A stretch of DNA of 64,000 nt from Deltaproteobacteria bacterium (GCA_029261895.1 JAJDAK010000060.1:1-64000); one strand, 5' to 3'. Positions 42,236 to 51,208 are shown, counted from the first letter of the stretch. The notes: generated by a model not told the origin, from the sequence alone. Numbers and translations: made by a program.

Positions 42236-43219
42236 ATGGCGTTTCAGATTTTGCGCTTCGATATGCGCGCCCCAGCATTTTCCAAAGCCACTGCACCCGA
42301 GCTCTACGCCGCAGCGCTCGAAATGGCCAGCTGGGCGGATCAACGGGGCTTCGATTCGGTCACACTTTCGGAGCACCACGGCGTGGATGACGGTTACCTA
42401 CCGTCGCCGATGACGTTGGCGGGATGCATGTTGGGGCGCACGCAGCGGGTCCGCGTGGGTATTGGAGCCGCGTTGGTTCCGCTCTACGATCCCATTCGAT
42501 TCGCGGAAGATCTGGCGGTGCTCGATCTCGCGAGCGGCGGACGCATGCGCGTCACAGCGGGCATGGGTTATCGGCCGGAAGAGTACGCCATGATGGGTAA
42601 GGATTGGGACGGCCGTGGCAAGTTGATGGACGAATGCCTCGATGCAATCGTGAGTGCCTGGCGTGGTGATGAGTTTGAGTACGGCGGACGACCCGTGCGC
42701 TTAACTCCGCGACCCCTCACCCAGCCGAAGCCGCCGATTCTCGTCGGTGGGATGGGGAAGAACGCTGCGCGTCGTGCCGCGCGCCTGGGTTTGCCATTTC
42801 AACCCGGAGTTAATACGCCCGAAGTGCTCGCGCTCTACATGTCGGAGTGCGAACGGCTGGGTGTTGAGAACCCATTGGTTTTACCGCCCGGGTCGGGCGA
42901 AATGATTTGGGTATCGGAAGATCCGGATCGGAGTTGGTCTGAGATCGGTGAACATCTCCTGCACGATGCGACGGCGTACTCGAGTTGGCAGCCCGCGAAT
43001 CAACGTTCCGCCGTGCATTCCGACGCGAAGACTGTCGAAGCACTGCGTGCCGAAGGGAAGTACCGAATCCTAACGCCAGCCGAATGCCTCGAGCGTTCCG
43101 AGGCGCATGGTGAGTATGCGGTCTTCGTGCTCTTCCCACTCTGCGGTGGTACACCGCCGGAGCTCGCGTGGCAGAGTCTTGAACTCTACGCCGACCAGGT
43201 GCAGCCCTACCTTAAGTAG
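42236..43219 (+). CDS. Luciferase-like FMN-dependent oxidoreductase
   Basis: 327 residues of the bacterial luciferase-like TIM-barrel family: RGFDSVTLSEHHGVDDGYLPS, RVRVGIGAALVPLYDPIRFAEDLAVLDLASGGRM, GYRPEEYAMMGKDWDGRG and PILVGGMGKNAARRAARLG. Such enzymes use reduced FMN or F420 for monooxygenation or reduction of hydrophobic substrates, including Baeyer-Villiger-type and alkane or terpene steps. GAGGAAAGAGGACC precedes the ATG. It is divergent from the SDR operon and convergent with the acyl-CoA synthetase gene. The electron donor (flavin reductase) is not in the vicinity. Confidence 0.87.
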   Translation: MAFQILRFDMRAPAFSKATAPELYAAALEMASWADQRGFDSVTLSEHHGVDDGYLPSPMTLAGCMLGRTQRVRVGIGAALVPLYDPIRFAEDLAVLDLASGGRMRVTAGMGYRPEEYAMMGKDWDGRGKLMDECLDAIVSAWRGDEFEYGGRPVRLTPRPLTQPKPPILVGGMGKNAARRAARLGLPFQPGVNTPEVLALYMSECERLGVENPLVLPPGSGEMIWVSEDPDRSWSEIGEHLLHDATAYSSWQPANQRSAVHSDAKTVEALRAEGKYRILTPAECLERSEAHGEYAVFVLFPLCGGTPPELAWQSLELYADQVQPYLK

Positions 43220-43295
43220 GTTATCGGGCGGCTTCACCGCCCTGCTTACACGTCAGGCGCGACGCGCGCTGCCTCGCAGCTCCGTTACGTTGCGG
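43219..43295 (+). repeat. Intergenic repeat with GGGCGG hairpin, copy A
   Basis: GGTTATCGGGCGGC...CCGCCCT followed by a ~50-base region rich in GCGC and CTGCCTCGCAGCT closely resembles 55112-55190. The hairpin (GGGCGG-CTTCA-CCGCCC, 43226-43242) could end transcription from the luciferase-like gene, though there is no T-run. It lies between convergent genes and slightly overlaps the 3' end of the synthetase gene. Confidence 0.55.
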
Positions 43296-44925
43296 TAGAT
43301 GCTTGCTCCTTCGCCCAGCGATAGTCTGCTTTGCCGCTTGGGCTGCGCTGGATGCTATCGCGAAAGATGAAAACCTTCGGGAGTTTGTAACGCGCGATAT
43401 GGCGCCCGGCTTCCGCAAGTAGGTCTTCTTGGGTTGCGGTCGCCCCGTCTGCCAACTGCACGATGGCCACGACCTCCTGTCCCCAACGATCGCTGGGCCG
43501 CCCGGCGACCACGGTGTCGTAGACCTCGGGATGTTGTTTCAATGCTTGCTCGACTTCCTCGGCAAAGATCTTTTCACCGCCGGAGTTGATGGTGACCGAG
43601 TCACGGCCCAAAACATCAATCGTGCCGTCCTGGCGATAGCGCGCGCGATCGCCGGGAACCGAATAGCGTACGCCGTCGATGACAGGGAACGTGCGCGCGG
43701 TCTTTTCAGTGTCGCCGAAGTAGCCGAGTGGTACACGTCCGGTCTGTGCAAACCAACCCATCTCGTCACTCGGCGGCTCGAGTACGCGTGTGAGATCTTC
43801 GGAAACCACGCACGCTCCCTTGCCTGGACGGAAATCACCGGTGGTGACGCCCGTGTCTTTTGTGCTCGCGTTCTGCGCTTGCGCACCGGTCTCCGATGAC
43901 CCAATTGAATCGAGAATCATCACGCCGGGGATGAGGTCAAGGAACGACTGCTTATTTGCCGTGGAGAGCGCGGCCCCGCCCGAGCCCACGACCTTTAGAT
44001 TACTCAGGTCATAGGAGCCGCGACTGATCTGGTCGATCAGCGGTCGCGCAAACGCGTCACCGACGATCGAGCACGTGACCGCTTTCTCGCGTTCCGCTGC
44101 ACGAAGGAAGTCATCGGCATCGAATTTCTCGACGACATCGGGAAAGACCAAGGTCGCCCCCATGGTCATCATGTAAAAACCCGCCCACTGTGCGGCGCCG
44201 TGCATCAGCGGCGGACCGATCAACGTACTGAGGCCGCCGCTCGCGGCTGCTTGCGCCGCCACGTCTTCGACCGACGTAAACTCGACGCCGTCGAGCTTAC
44301 GACCGCCCATCGCGGCCACGAAAATATCGGCCGAGCGCCAGAGCACACCCTTGGGCATACCCGTGGTACCGCCTGTGTACAGAATGTAGAGATCGTCCGG
44401 CGATGGTTCGATATTCGGAATCTCCGCGGATGCAGACGCGAGCGCTTCTTCGTAATCAACCGCACCAGGTAACAAGGCGTTACCGGACTCGTCTGCGACC
44501 TGAATCAAGACCTCAAGCTGCGGAAGTTTGTCACGCAGGCTCGCGACATTCGGTGCGAATTCAGCGTGGTATATCAGCGATCGCGCTTTCGAATTTTCAA
44601 AGAGATAGAGCAGTTCCTCTTCGACGTAGCGATAATTCACGTTCAACGGCGCAACACGCGCTTTGAACGCGCCCAGCATGCCTTCCAAATATTCGTTGCC
44701 GTTGTAGAGGTAGAGGGCGAGATGATCCTGCCCGGATTCGTGGCCCTGCAGCGAGTCACGTTCCTGCTGAGTTTTCACGCCACGTGACAACAGGTAGTTG
44801 GCAAGCCGGCGACAACGTTCGTTCAGCTGCGCATGCGTGAGGCGGCGGTCGCGCCAAACGAAAACTTCGCGATCTGGCATCGCGGCAGCCATCGCTTCCT
44901 GTAGTGCTGGGAAATGCGTCTCCAT
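43285..44925 (-). CDS. AMP-dependent acyl-CoA synthetase
   Basis: 546 residues from the ATG at 44925, chosen because GGAGGCTCCC is directly upstream; a longer frame begins at 44955. The adenylate-forming signature LYILYTGGTTGMPKGVLWR is present, with DSIGSSETGAQ, the hinge region with RDSVTINSGGEKIFAEEVE, and a C-terminal Lys motif RSPSGKADYRWAK. It activates a carboxylic acid to its CoA thioester, so it would admit a steroid/terpenoid or fatty acid to the pathway encoded around it. The closest flavour is the FadD3/17/19-like group of mycobacterial steroid and lipid catabolism, but substrate cannot be read from sequence alone. Confidence 0.88.
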   Translation of the reverse strand: METHFPALQEAMAAAMPDREVFVWRDRRLTHAQLNERCRRLANYLLSRGVKTQQERDSLQGHESGQDHLALYLYNGNEYLEGMLGAFKARVAPLNVNYRYVEEELLYLFENSKARSLIYHAEFAPNVASLRDKLPQLEVLIQVADESGNALLPGAVDYEEALASASAEIPNIEPSPDDLYILYTGGTTGMPKGVLWRSADIFVAAMGGRKLDGVEFTSVEDVAAQAAASGGLSTLIGPPLMHGAAQWAGFYMMTMGATLVFPDVVEKFDADDFLRAAEREKAVTCSIVGDAFARPLIDQISRGSYDLSNLKVVGSGGAALSTANKQSFLDLIPGVMILDSIGSSETGAQAQNASTKDTGVTTGDFRPGKGACVVSEDLTRVLEPPSDEMGWFAQTGRVPLGYFGDTEKTARTFPVIDGVRYSVPGDRARYRQDGTIDVLGRDSVTINSGGEKIFAEEVEQALKQHPEVYDTVVAGRPSDRWGQEVVAIVQLADGATATQEDLLAEAGRHIARYKLPKVFIFRDSIQRSPSGKADYRWAKEQASTAT

Positions 44926-45020
44926 GGGAGCCTCCAATCTTTGAAACACGCTCATCCTGCCTGGATCTGAGGCTTTTTTGAAGTCCCACCGTTTGCGGGT
45001 GAATGGTGTTTAATAGGGCC

Positions 45021-45785
45021 ATGAAAACGACTGCCATTACAGGATCGGCCTCCGGAATTGGTGCTGCGCTGCGCACCCGGCTCGAAGCAGCCGGAGATCG
45101 CGTGATCGGCGTGGATCTGCACGATGCGGAGATTCAAGCGGATCTTTCAACGGCTGCGGGCCGCCAACACGCGATCGTGGCGCTTCGAGAGGCCGCTTCC
45201 GATGGGCTGGACCGTCTGGTGCTTGCGGCGGGGTTGGGGCCGCATATCGACGACTTGGAGATGATCGCGTCGGTGAACTACTTCGGCGCGGTCGAATTGC
45301 TCGATGGTTTGAAGGACTCACTTGCGGGTCGCTCCGAGGCCGCCATTGTGGCGATCGCATCGAACAGCGCACAGATGGTTTCACTCGATGAGCATCCCTA
45401 TGTAGAAGCGCTACTCGCAGGCGATGAGAAGATCGCGCGCGAACGTGTGGCCAAGGAGAACGGTTTTCTCGCTTACGCGGGTTCGAAGCACGCGCTTTCG
45501 CGTGCGGTCCGTCGCCGGGCGGCCGAGTGGGCGGAAGCAGGGATTCGGCTCAATGCGATTGCGCCAGGCCCCACACGAACACCGCTACTGGAAGCGGGCG
45601 TCGACCATCCTGTATTTGGGAAAGGGCTGCGAGATCTCAAGGTTCCCATGGGCCGCTGGGCTGAACCGGAGGAGATCGCCGATTGGATTGAGCTACTGCT
45701 AAGTCCACGTGCCTCGTTCGTTCACGGCAGTGTGATCTATGTGGATGGTGGGGTCGACGCCGCGTGGCGCCCCGATCGGTTCTAG
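45021..45785 (+). CDS. 3-alpha-hydroxysteroid dehydrogenase-like SDR
   Basis: 254 residues from MKTTAITGSASGIGAALRTR. It matches, from memory of the family, the Comamonas 3-alpha-hydroxysteroid dehydrogenase/carbonyl reductase in a distinctive way: short Rossmann loop VIGVDLHDAEIQADLSTAAGR, SVNYFGAVELLDG, the catalytic YAGSKHA, NAIAPGPTRTPLLEAG and the C-terminal FVHGSVIYVDGGVDA. Such enzymes interconvert 3-alpha-hydroxy and 3-keto steroids with NAD(P). It lies immediately upstream of the CYP51-ferredoxin gene (19 bases), which reinforces a steroid or sterol theme. The start at 45003 would add six residues; 45021 is favoured by family alignment. Confidence 0.82.
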   Translation: MKTTAITGSASGIGAALRTRLEAAGDRVIGVDLHDAEIQADLSTAAGRQHAIVALREAASDGLDRLVLAAGLGPHIDDLEMIASVNYFGAVELLDGLKDSLAGRSEAAIVAIASNSAQMVSLDEHPYVEALLAGDEKIARERVAKENGFLAYAGSKHALSRAVRRRAAEWAEAGIRLNAIAPGPTRTPLLEAGVDHPVFGKGLRDLKVPMGRWAEPEEIADWIELLLSPRASFVHGSVIYVDGGVDAAWRPDRF

Positions 45786-45804
45786 GCTGTATGATGCTCG
45801 GGTT

Positions 45805-47397
45805 ATGAGTTCCCCACCGCTCGCTTCCGGTCGCTTACCCTGGCTGGGTCACCTGCTCGAGCTCCGGCGCGAGCCCATCGCATTGATGCAACGCATTCAC
45901 GATGAATGCGGAGAGCTCGGTGAGATGCGTTTGGCAGGTCAGCCCGTTGTGATGCTCTACGGCGCGGCGGCGCAGGAGGCGTTTTTTCGTGCGCCCGATG
46001 ACCAGCTTGATCAAGCGTCCGCGTATCCATTCATGAAACCCATCTTCGGTGAGGGTGTCGTTTTCGATGCGACGCCGGAACAGCGCAAGCAAGCCCTGCG
46101 CAATCAATCTCTTCGCGATAAGCAGATGCGCGGGCACGCGGAACTCATTGCCGAGGAAACCGTGCGAGCGATTCAAGACTGGGGTGATGCGGGAGAGATC
46201 GATCTCTTGGACTTCTTTGCGGAGCTCACCATCTACACCTCGAGCGCGTGTCTGATTGGTAAGGAGTTCAGGGAAGAACTGACGCCGGAGTTTGCCACGG
46301 CATATCATGAACTCGAGCTCGGTACAGATGCGATTGCCTACGTGAACCCGTATCTGCCGATTCCGTCCTTTCGCAAAAGAGACCGTGCGCGTCGTCGCCT
46401 GGTGGAATTGATCGATGGTATTCTCTCGCGGCGTCAGGCCGAGGGGCGCAAGACGCAGGACTTACTCAGTGTTTTGGTCCGATTGAAGAACGAAGACGGT
46501 ACGCGTCGTTACTCCACGGATCAGATTACCGGCATGTTCATCTCGATGATGTTCGCCGGCCATCACACGACTTCGGGAACCGCAGCTTGGACGTTGATCG
46601 AAACGCTGCGCCATCCTGAGGTTCTCGAAACCGTGGTGAAGGAGCTCGATCTCCTCTACGCCGAGGGTGCCGAGGTGAGTTATCAAGCGCTGCGAGAGAT
46701 TCCCGAGCTTGAGTCGGCATTGAAAGAAGCGCTCCGTCTGCACCCGCCGTTGATCATCTTGATGCGCAAGGCGCTCAAGGACTTCAGTTACGCGGGATGC
46801 ACCATCAAGGCGGGGAACACGGTCGCGGTATCGCCGGCGGTTTCGAATCGCATGCCTGAACACTTCCCCGATCCACTCCGTTTTGATCCGAGCCGCTACA
46901 AAGCCGGACGTGAGGAAGATAAACAGCTCTTCGCGTGGATCCCCTTTGGTGGTGGGCGCCATCGCTGCGTGGGGGCTGCGTTCGCGATGATTCAGTTGAA
47001 GGCCATCTTCAGTGTGCTGCTTCGGGAGTATGAATTCGAAATGGCCCAGCCAGCGGATTCGTATCAGAACGACCATGCAAAAATGGTGGTGCAGTTGAAG
47101 CAGCCGTGTCGAATCCGCTACCGGAAGCGCCAGCGACAGGCGGTCGCAGCTCCGATTACGACTTCAGCGGCGCTCACGGCGAACGCTTCATGTCGATTGA
47201 GCTTGGACTTGGATCTTTGCCAAGGCCACGGTGTATGCGTCAATGAAGCACCGGAATTGTTTGTCTTGGACCCCGCAGAGTCTAAGGCGCGCGTATTGGT
47301 GCATGAGGTATCGACTGAACTTCGGGTGAAAGCAGAATCCGCCGTGCGTTTCTGTCCGACCCGCGCACTGAAGCTTGAGGAGAATGAAGATGGCTGA
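45805..47397 (+). CDS. CYP51 sterol 14-alpha-demethylase fused to a ferredoxin
   Basis: 530 residues. The P450 has the CYP51 BC-loop signature YPFMKPIFGEGVVFDAT, the I-helix FAGHHTTSGTAAWTL, the ExxR helix (ALKEALRLHPPLIILMR) and the haem loop FGGGRHRCVG with Cys388. Its similarity to mycobacterial CYP51 is striking by eye across the whole domain. After a linker (residues ~440-465) a 3Fe-4S-type ferredoxin follows: C472-x-x-H475-x-x-C478 and a later Cys517-Pro. CYP51 removes the 14-alpha methyl of lanosterol-type sterols; a fused ferredoxin, known from Methylococcus capsulatus, supplies electrons directly. No oxidosqualene cyclase or squalene epoxidase is in the window, so the substrate may be a host or environmental sterol or a native one made elsewhere. 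It overlaps the next gene. Confidence 0.9.
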   Translation: MSSPPLASGRLPWLGHLLELRREPIALMQRIHDECGELGEMRLAGQPVVMLYGAAAQEAFFRAPDDQLDQASAYPFMKPIFGEGVVFDATPEQRKQALRNQSLRDKQMRGHAELIAEETVRAIQDWGDAGEIDLLDFFAELTIYTSSACLIGKEFREELTPEFATAYHELELGTDAIAYVNPYLPIPSFRKRDRARRRLVELIDGILSRRQAEGRKTQDLLSVLVRLKNEDGTRRYSTDQITGMFISMMFAGHHTTSGTAAWTLIETLRHPEVLETVVKELDLLYAEGAEVSYQALREIPELESALKEALRLHPPLIILMRKALKDFSYAGCTIKAGNTVAVSPAVSNRMPEHFPDPLRFDPSRYKAGREEDKQLFAWIPFGGGRHRCVGAAFAMIQLKAIFSVLLREYEFEMAQPADSYQNDHAKMVVQLKQPCRIRYRKRQRQAVAAPITTSAALTANASCRLSLDLDLCQGHGVCVNEAPELFVLDPAESKARVLVHEVSTELRVKAESAVRFCPTRALKLEENEDG

Positions 47398-47950
47398 ATT
47401 TCCGCGAAGCGAATTGGAAGAGATGATCGGTCGCTATGTAGAGACTTCGAATAACGCGGCGAAGAATGGTGACTGGGAGGCTTTGGGTCAGTTCTACACC
47501 GACGACGCGGTCTATAGCTGGAACAACGGACCGAAGCACGAGTTTGTTGCGCGAAGTCGCAAGGAGATCGTGGAATGGGCGTTGGGTACGGAGATGGAGG
47601 GTCTCGTGGGTTGGAATTATCCGTACGTAAGAACATTGATCGATGACAAGCAAGGCGAGGTTATCGGAATTTGGCGCCAGCTCTCACCGATATCGAATGA
47701 TCGCGGCGGGAAATTAGAAATTGCAGGTACGGGTGGATCCTGGTTCCGCTATGCGGGCGACTTCCAATGGTCGTGGCAGCGCGACTTCTTCGATCATGGC
47801 AATGCTGGCGCGCTCTTCATGCAACTCGCGCAGGCGGGCGAACTCAGCGACGAGTTCTTGGCGCGCATGAAAAAGGGTTCCAAGATGCCGGGTTGGATCA
47901 AGCGTGATGATTTCGATTGGTACGATACGATCGACGACCGCGAAAGCTAG
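47390..47950 (+). CDS. SnoaL-like/NTF2-fold protein
   Basis: 186 residues from the ATG at 47390 (GAGGAG seven bases upstream), overlapping the P450-ferredoxin stop by eight bases. EEMIGRYVETSNNAAKNGDWEALGQFYTDDAVYSW is the classic start of a SnoaL-like or ketosteroid-isomerase-like cone fold, and the C-terminus is beta-rich. Members include isomerases and hydratases of polyketides and steroids, but many only bind ligand. Here it is translationally coupled with the CYP51-ferredoxin gene, so a role on the same sterol-like substrate is likely. It converges on the second SDR gene. Confidence 0.8.
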   Translation: MAEFPRSELEEMIGRYVETSNNAAKNGDWEALGQFYTDDAVYSWNNGPKHEFVARSRKEIVEWALGTEMEGLVGWNYPYVRTLIDDKQGEVIGIWRQLSPISNDRGGKLEIAGTGGSWFRYAGDFQWSWQRDFFDHGNAGALFMQLAQAGELSDEFLARMKKGSKMPGWIKRDDFDWYDTIDDRES

Positions 47951-48705
47951 GACGGTTTCGGGTCTTCCGGATTAATCTCCACCAGATCGACGCGCGTTCC
48001 CGGGGGCGTGTTGACAAGATTCAATACCGCGCGCGCGACGTCGTCGGGGTCCATAGTCTGATGATGCCGGTACACACCCCAACTCTTCCAACTGGCAAGC
48101 AACGTCTTCACGAGTTCTTGCGTCCAATTGCGCGCGAAGTCGGTTGGGAACGTGGGGCCCACGCGGATGACGGACGAGCGAACCCCGGTACCTTCGAGAT
48201 CGATTTGCAGATTTCGCGCAACGCCTTCGATGCCCGCCTTTGATGCGGTGTAGCCGACTTGATACGGTCGTGGCAGGCGTGCGTTCAGTGAGCCGATGAA
48301 AACGATATCGCCACGTCCGGCTTCAATCATTTTCGGCAGTGCGCGTCGTGCGACCAGAATCGGTCCGGTGAGGTTGGTTTCGATGTCTTCTTGAATTGCT
48401 GTGGCTTCGAGTTCGTGGATGCGTCCAGCGATGGAAAGCCCGGCGTTATTAACCACGATGTCGGGCGCGCTGAGTGCATTCTCGGTGGCGCCAAAAAAGT
48501 CATCAATCGATGCGGCATCTCTGACGTTCAATGGATGAATAAAACTACGACCCCCCGCGGCATCAACATCCTGCGCCACTTCTTCAAGCTTCTCCATTCG
48601 ACGCCCACCGAGCGCGACCGCCCAGCCCTGCTTCGCGAAGGTTCGTGCGACCGCGGCGCCGATACCCGATGACGCCCCCGTTACCAGGGCGGTACGAGAA
48701 CTCAA
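47947..48705 (-). CDS. Short-chain dehydrogenase/reductase
   Basis: 252 residues. Classical SDR marks: TALVTGASSGIGAAV, VNNAGLS, a Ser in VFIGSLNARLP, and YTASKAG (Tyr-Lys). It probably oxidises or reduces a hydroxy/keto group with NAD(P). The ATG overlaps the TGA of the upstream P450 gene (ATGA), so the two are coupled; a P450 hydroxylation followed by dehydrogenation is a natural pair. It converges with the SnoaL-like gene with a 4-base overlap. Confidence 0.88.
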   Translation of the reverse strand: MSSRTALVTGASSGIGAAVARTFAKQGWAVALGGRRMEKLEEVAQDVDAAGGRSFIHPLNVRDAASIDDFFGATENALSAPDIVVNNAGLSIAGRIHELEATAIQEDIETNLTGPILVARRALPKMIEAGRGDIVFIGSLNARLPRPYQVGYTASKAGIEGVARNLQIDLEGTGVRSSVIRVGPTFPTDFARNWTQELVKTLLASWKSWGVYRHHQTMDPDDVARAVLNLVNTPPGTRVDLVEINPEDPKPS

Positions 48706-49880
48706 CGGGAAAATTCCATGGGCATCTCGGCGAACCCGCGAACGTTGATCGAGTGCACGCGCACGCTGCGCTCGTGCTCAATTTCAAACTTCGGAAATCG
48801 AGCCATGACTTCTTCGAGAGCGATGCGACCTTCGAGCCGCGCAAGCGATGCGCCGAGGCAGAAATGTGTCCCCTGTCCGAATGCGAGGCTTGCGTTGGTG
48901 CTACGCATGATGTCGAAGCGATCCGGGTCGTCCCAGATGGTTTCGTCGCGGTTGGCGGAACCAATGAGCAAAAACACGCGATCGTCTTTGCGGATTTTCT
49001 GCCCTTCGAGTTCAATGTCTTGCATCGCTACGCGCGCCAGACCTTGAGTGGACGGGTCATAGCGCAGCGTCTCCTCAACCCAACGGGGGATGAGTTCGTG
49101 ATTCTCGGTTACCAACGCGCGTTGCTCCGGATTTTTGGATACCCAATGCATCGCATTTCCGAGCAACTTCGTGGTGGTTTCGTTGCCGGCGATGATCATC
49201 AAAAATAGAAATGCCAAGACTTCGCGAGGCTCGAGTCGGTCACCATCGATCTCGGCTTCGAGTAACGCGCTTGTCAGATCGTCGCTCGGTTGGCGTTGAT
49301 GCGCTTCGATGTGTTTGTTGAAGTAGCCGATCATCCGAATGGCTGCCTCAAGTCCAGCTTGAGGCACATCGAGTACACCGTCTTCGCGATGTACCACGGT
49401 ATCGGCCCAGGATCGGAGTTCATCGCGGTCGGGCTCGGGAACACCGAGCAGTTCGCTGATGACATCCATGGGAAACTTGCCGGCGAAATCACGAATGAAG
49501 TCGCAACGACCTTTATCGATGAAACTGCCGATATGTCCTACGGCAATCTCCCGAATCCGTGGTTCCATGTCCGCGATGCGGCGTGGTGTAAATCCTCGTG
49601 AGACCAACGCGCGCATTCGGGTATGCCGCGGCGGATCCATGCCGAGGAAGGACATCATGTCCTCGGCTTTGATATTGCTCGCCGAGGGCTCCAACGAAAC
49701 CCCCATCCGATTTGAAAAGAGCTCCGGGCTACGAAAACCCATGAGTACATCCTTGTGCCGGGAGAGTGCCCAGAAACCGATTTGTGGATTCCAATAGACC
49801 GGCGCCTCGGCACGCAGGCGCTTGTAGATGGGGTACGGGTTTTCATGGGATTCGTAGGCGTAGGGGCTGTACTCGAGCAT
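48702..49880 (-). CDS. Cytochrome P450 monooxygenase
   Basis: 392 residues from MLEYSPYAYESHENPYP (ATG at 49880, with GGGGGCA in front). It is a soluble class I bacterial P450: I-helix IIAGNETTTKL, the ExxR element WVEETLRYD, and the haem loop FGQGTHFCLGASLAR. The family resembles CYP107/CYP125-type hydroxylases of steroid and polyketide degraders, but the subfamily cannot be fixed. It needs a separate ferredoxin, unlike the fusion at 45.8 kb. It heads a coupled pair with the SDR gene and is divergent from the beta-hydroxyacid dehydrogenase operon, with a perfect palindrome between. Confidence 0.9.
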   Translation of the reverse strand: MLEYSPYAYESHENPYPIYKRLRAEAPVYWNPQIGFWALSRHKDVLMGFRSPELFSNRMGVSLEPSASNIKAEDMMSFLGMDPPRHTRMRALVSRGFTPRRIADMEPRIREIAVGHIGSFIDKGRCDFIRDFAGKFPMDVISELLGVPEPDRDELRSWADTVVHREDGVLDVPQAGLEAAIRMIGYFNKHIEAHQRQPSDDLTSALLEAEIDGDRLEPREVLAFLFLMIIAGNETTTKLLGNAMHWVSKNPEQRALVTENHELIPRWVEETLRYDPSTQGLARVAMQDIELEGQKIRKDDRVFLLIGSANRDETIWDDPDRFDIMRSTNASLAFGQGTHFCLGASLARLEGRIALEEVMARFPKFEIEHERSVRVHSINVRGFAEMPMEFSR

Positions 49881-49897
49881 TGCCCCCAGCCTATGGG

Positions 49898-49923
49898 ATT
49901 TACATTTCGCGTGCAATGTAAAT
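49898..49923. promoter_or_regulatory. Perfect 26-bp palindrome between P450 and dehydrogenase operons
   Basis: ATTTACATT (49898-49906), eight bases, then AATGTAAAT (49915-49923) form exact inverted arms. It lies in the divergent promoter 17 bases from the P450 start and 32 bases from the dehydrogenase start. The TetR gene three positions downstream in the dehydrogenase operon makes it the obvious candidate to bind here and control both transcripts. Confidence 0.7.
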
Positions 49924-49955
49924 TCTGATAGGATCCCGGACCGGAAGGAGGCCCC

Positions 49956-50819
49956 ATGGGCGTACGTTCAGGTTTCGTCGGCCTCGGCAATATCGGTGCA
50001 CCAATGGCCGAGCGGCTGGTTAAAGCGGGTTTCGAAACGGCGGTCTATGACGTGAACGCGGATGCCCTGCAGGCGCTCGCCGAACTCGGCGCGAAGACCG
50101 TGGGTCGCTGCCGCGAGTTGGCCGCGGTTTCAGATGTCGTGGGTGTGTGCGTTCGAGATGATCGTGATGTTGAAGCGGTCGTCTACGGACCCGACGGCCT
50201 ACTCGCAGGTGCGGCGCCCGGTATGCGGATTGCGCTGCATAGCACGGTGCTTCCGAGCACGGTGCGGCGTGTTGCGGAAGAGGCCGCCAAAGTCGGTGTG
50301 TCGGTGGTCGATGCGTGCATCACCGGCGGGCGCATCGGTGCGGTCCAGGGAACGTTGACTTACATCGTGGGCGGTGAAGTGGGTGATCTCGAGTATTGCC
50401 GTCCAGCATTTGAAACCTCTGCGGCGAAGATCGTGCACACGGGTGAACTGGGAACCGGCGCGGCAACAAAACTCTGTAACAACCTGATGACGTACTTGAG
50501 CTTCGCATCGGCGTATGAATCGATGCTGCTCGCCAAGCATGCGGGGTTATCGCAGGAAGCCCTTGAGGAAGTCACGCTGTCGAACGGAAATATGACGCCG
50601 ACCATGCAAGCGTTTTTAGGGCTGCATAAGGTTTCTGCGGAACAACGACAGTCAGAAGACATGCAACGGATGCTTGCGGGGTTTACCGATCTTGCGGAAA
50701 AAGATTTAGCGGTGACGCTCGCCTATGCACGCGAGGTAGGGGTCACGTTGCCCGCAACAGCGGTTTGTCAACAAATCATGGCAAGGGTTTATGGCGTCGA
50801 CGATGAGCGTCGCCGCTAG
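49956..50819 (+). CDS. Beta-hydroxyacid dehydrogenase (3-HIBDH-like)
   Basis: 287 residues with a very good ribosome site (GGAAGGAGGCCCC). N-terminal Rossmann motif FVGLGNIGAPMAERL, then the substrate motif DACITGGRIGAVQGTLTYIVGG and the catalytic-lysine region GTGAATKLCNNLM. Such enzymes oxidise 3-hydroxyisobutyrate and related beta-hydroxyacids with NAD(P). It starts an operon with the CMD, TetR and CoA-transferase genes. The location suggests oxidation of a branched hydroxyacid released during side-chain breakdown, but the substrate is not shown. Confidence 0.87.
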   Translation: MGVRSGFVGLGNIGAPMAERLVKAGFETAVYDVNADALQALAELGAKTVGRCRELAAVSDVVGVCVRDDRDVEAVVYGPDGLLAGAAPGMRIALHSTVLPSTVRRVAEEAAKVGVSVVDACITGGRIGAVQGTLTYIVGGEVGDLEYCRPAFETSAAKIVHTGELGTGAATKLCNNLMTYLSFASAYESMLLAKHAGLSQEALEEVTLSNGNMTPTMQAFLGLHKVSAEQRQSEDMQRMLAGFTDLAEKDLAVTLAYAREVGVTLPATAVCQQIMARVYGVDDERRR

Positions 50820-50830
50820 CGAGGAAGAAA

Positions 50831-51208
50831 ATGTCTAATTCAGATGTAAGAGAAAAAGGTTTGGATAAATTCGAAGAGGTGATGGGCTTTCGTCCGCCGA
50901 ACATCGAAGGTGATGCGTTTTTGGACGTGACGATCGATCATCTCTTTGCGAACGTCTGGTCAGGCCCTGGCCTTTCGGTGAGAGACCGGCGCTTGGTGAC
51001 GTTGGCCATATTGATGTGTTTTGGAAACGAAGCCACGCTGCGTATTCATCTCAACGCAACGATGAAGCAAGAGCAACTTTCAGACGTGGAGATCGACGAG
51101 TTGCTGGTCCACATGGCGCACTATGGTGGATGGCCGGTTGCTGCGGTTTCCTCGCAGATCGTGCGTCAGTTGCGGCATGAACGCGACAAGGCGGAGGCCA
51201 ATGCCTGA
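50831..51208 (+). CDS. Carboxymuconolactone decarboxylase-family protein
   Basis: 125 residues: FEEVMGFRPP, DHLFANVWSGPGLSVRDRRLVTLAIL, then the helix with EATLRIHLNATMKQ. This is the all-helical CMD fold. It lacks the CxxC of AhpD-like peroxidase members, so a decarboxylase or lactone-type role is more likely; many family members stay uncharacterised. GAGGAAGAAA precedes the ATG, 11 bases after the dehydrogenase stop. It overlaps the TetR start by eight bases. Confidence 0.85.
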   Translation: MSNSDVREKGLDKFEEVMGFRPPNIEGDAFLDVTIDHLFANVWSGPGLSVRDRRLVTLAILMCFGNEATLRIHLNATMKQEQLSDVEIDELLVHMAHYGGWPVAAVSSQIVRQLRHERDKAEANA

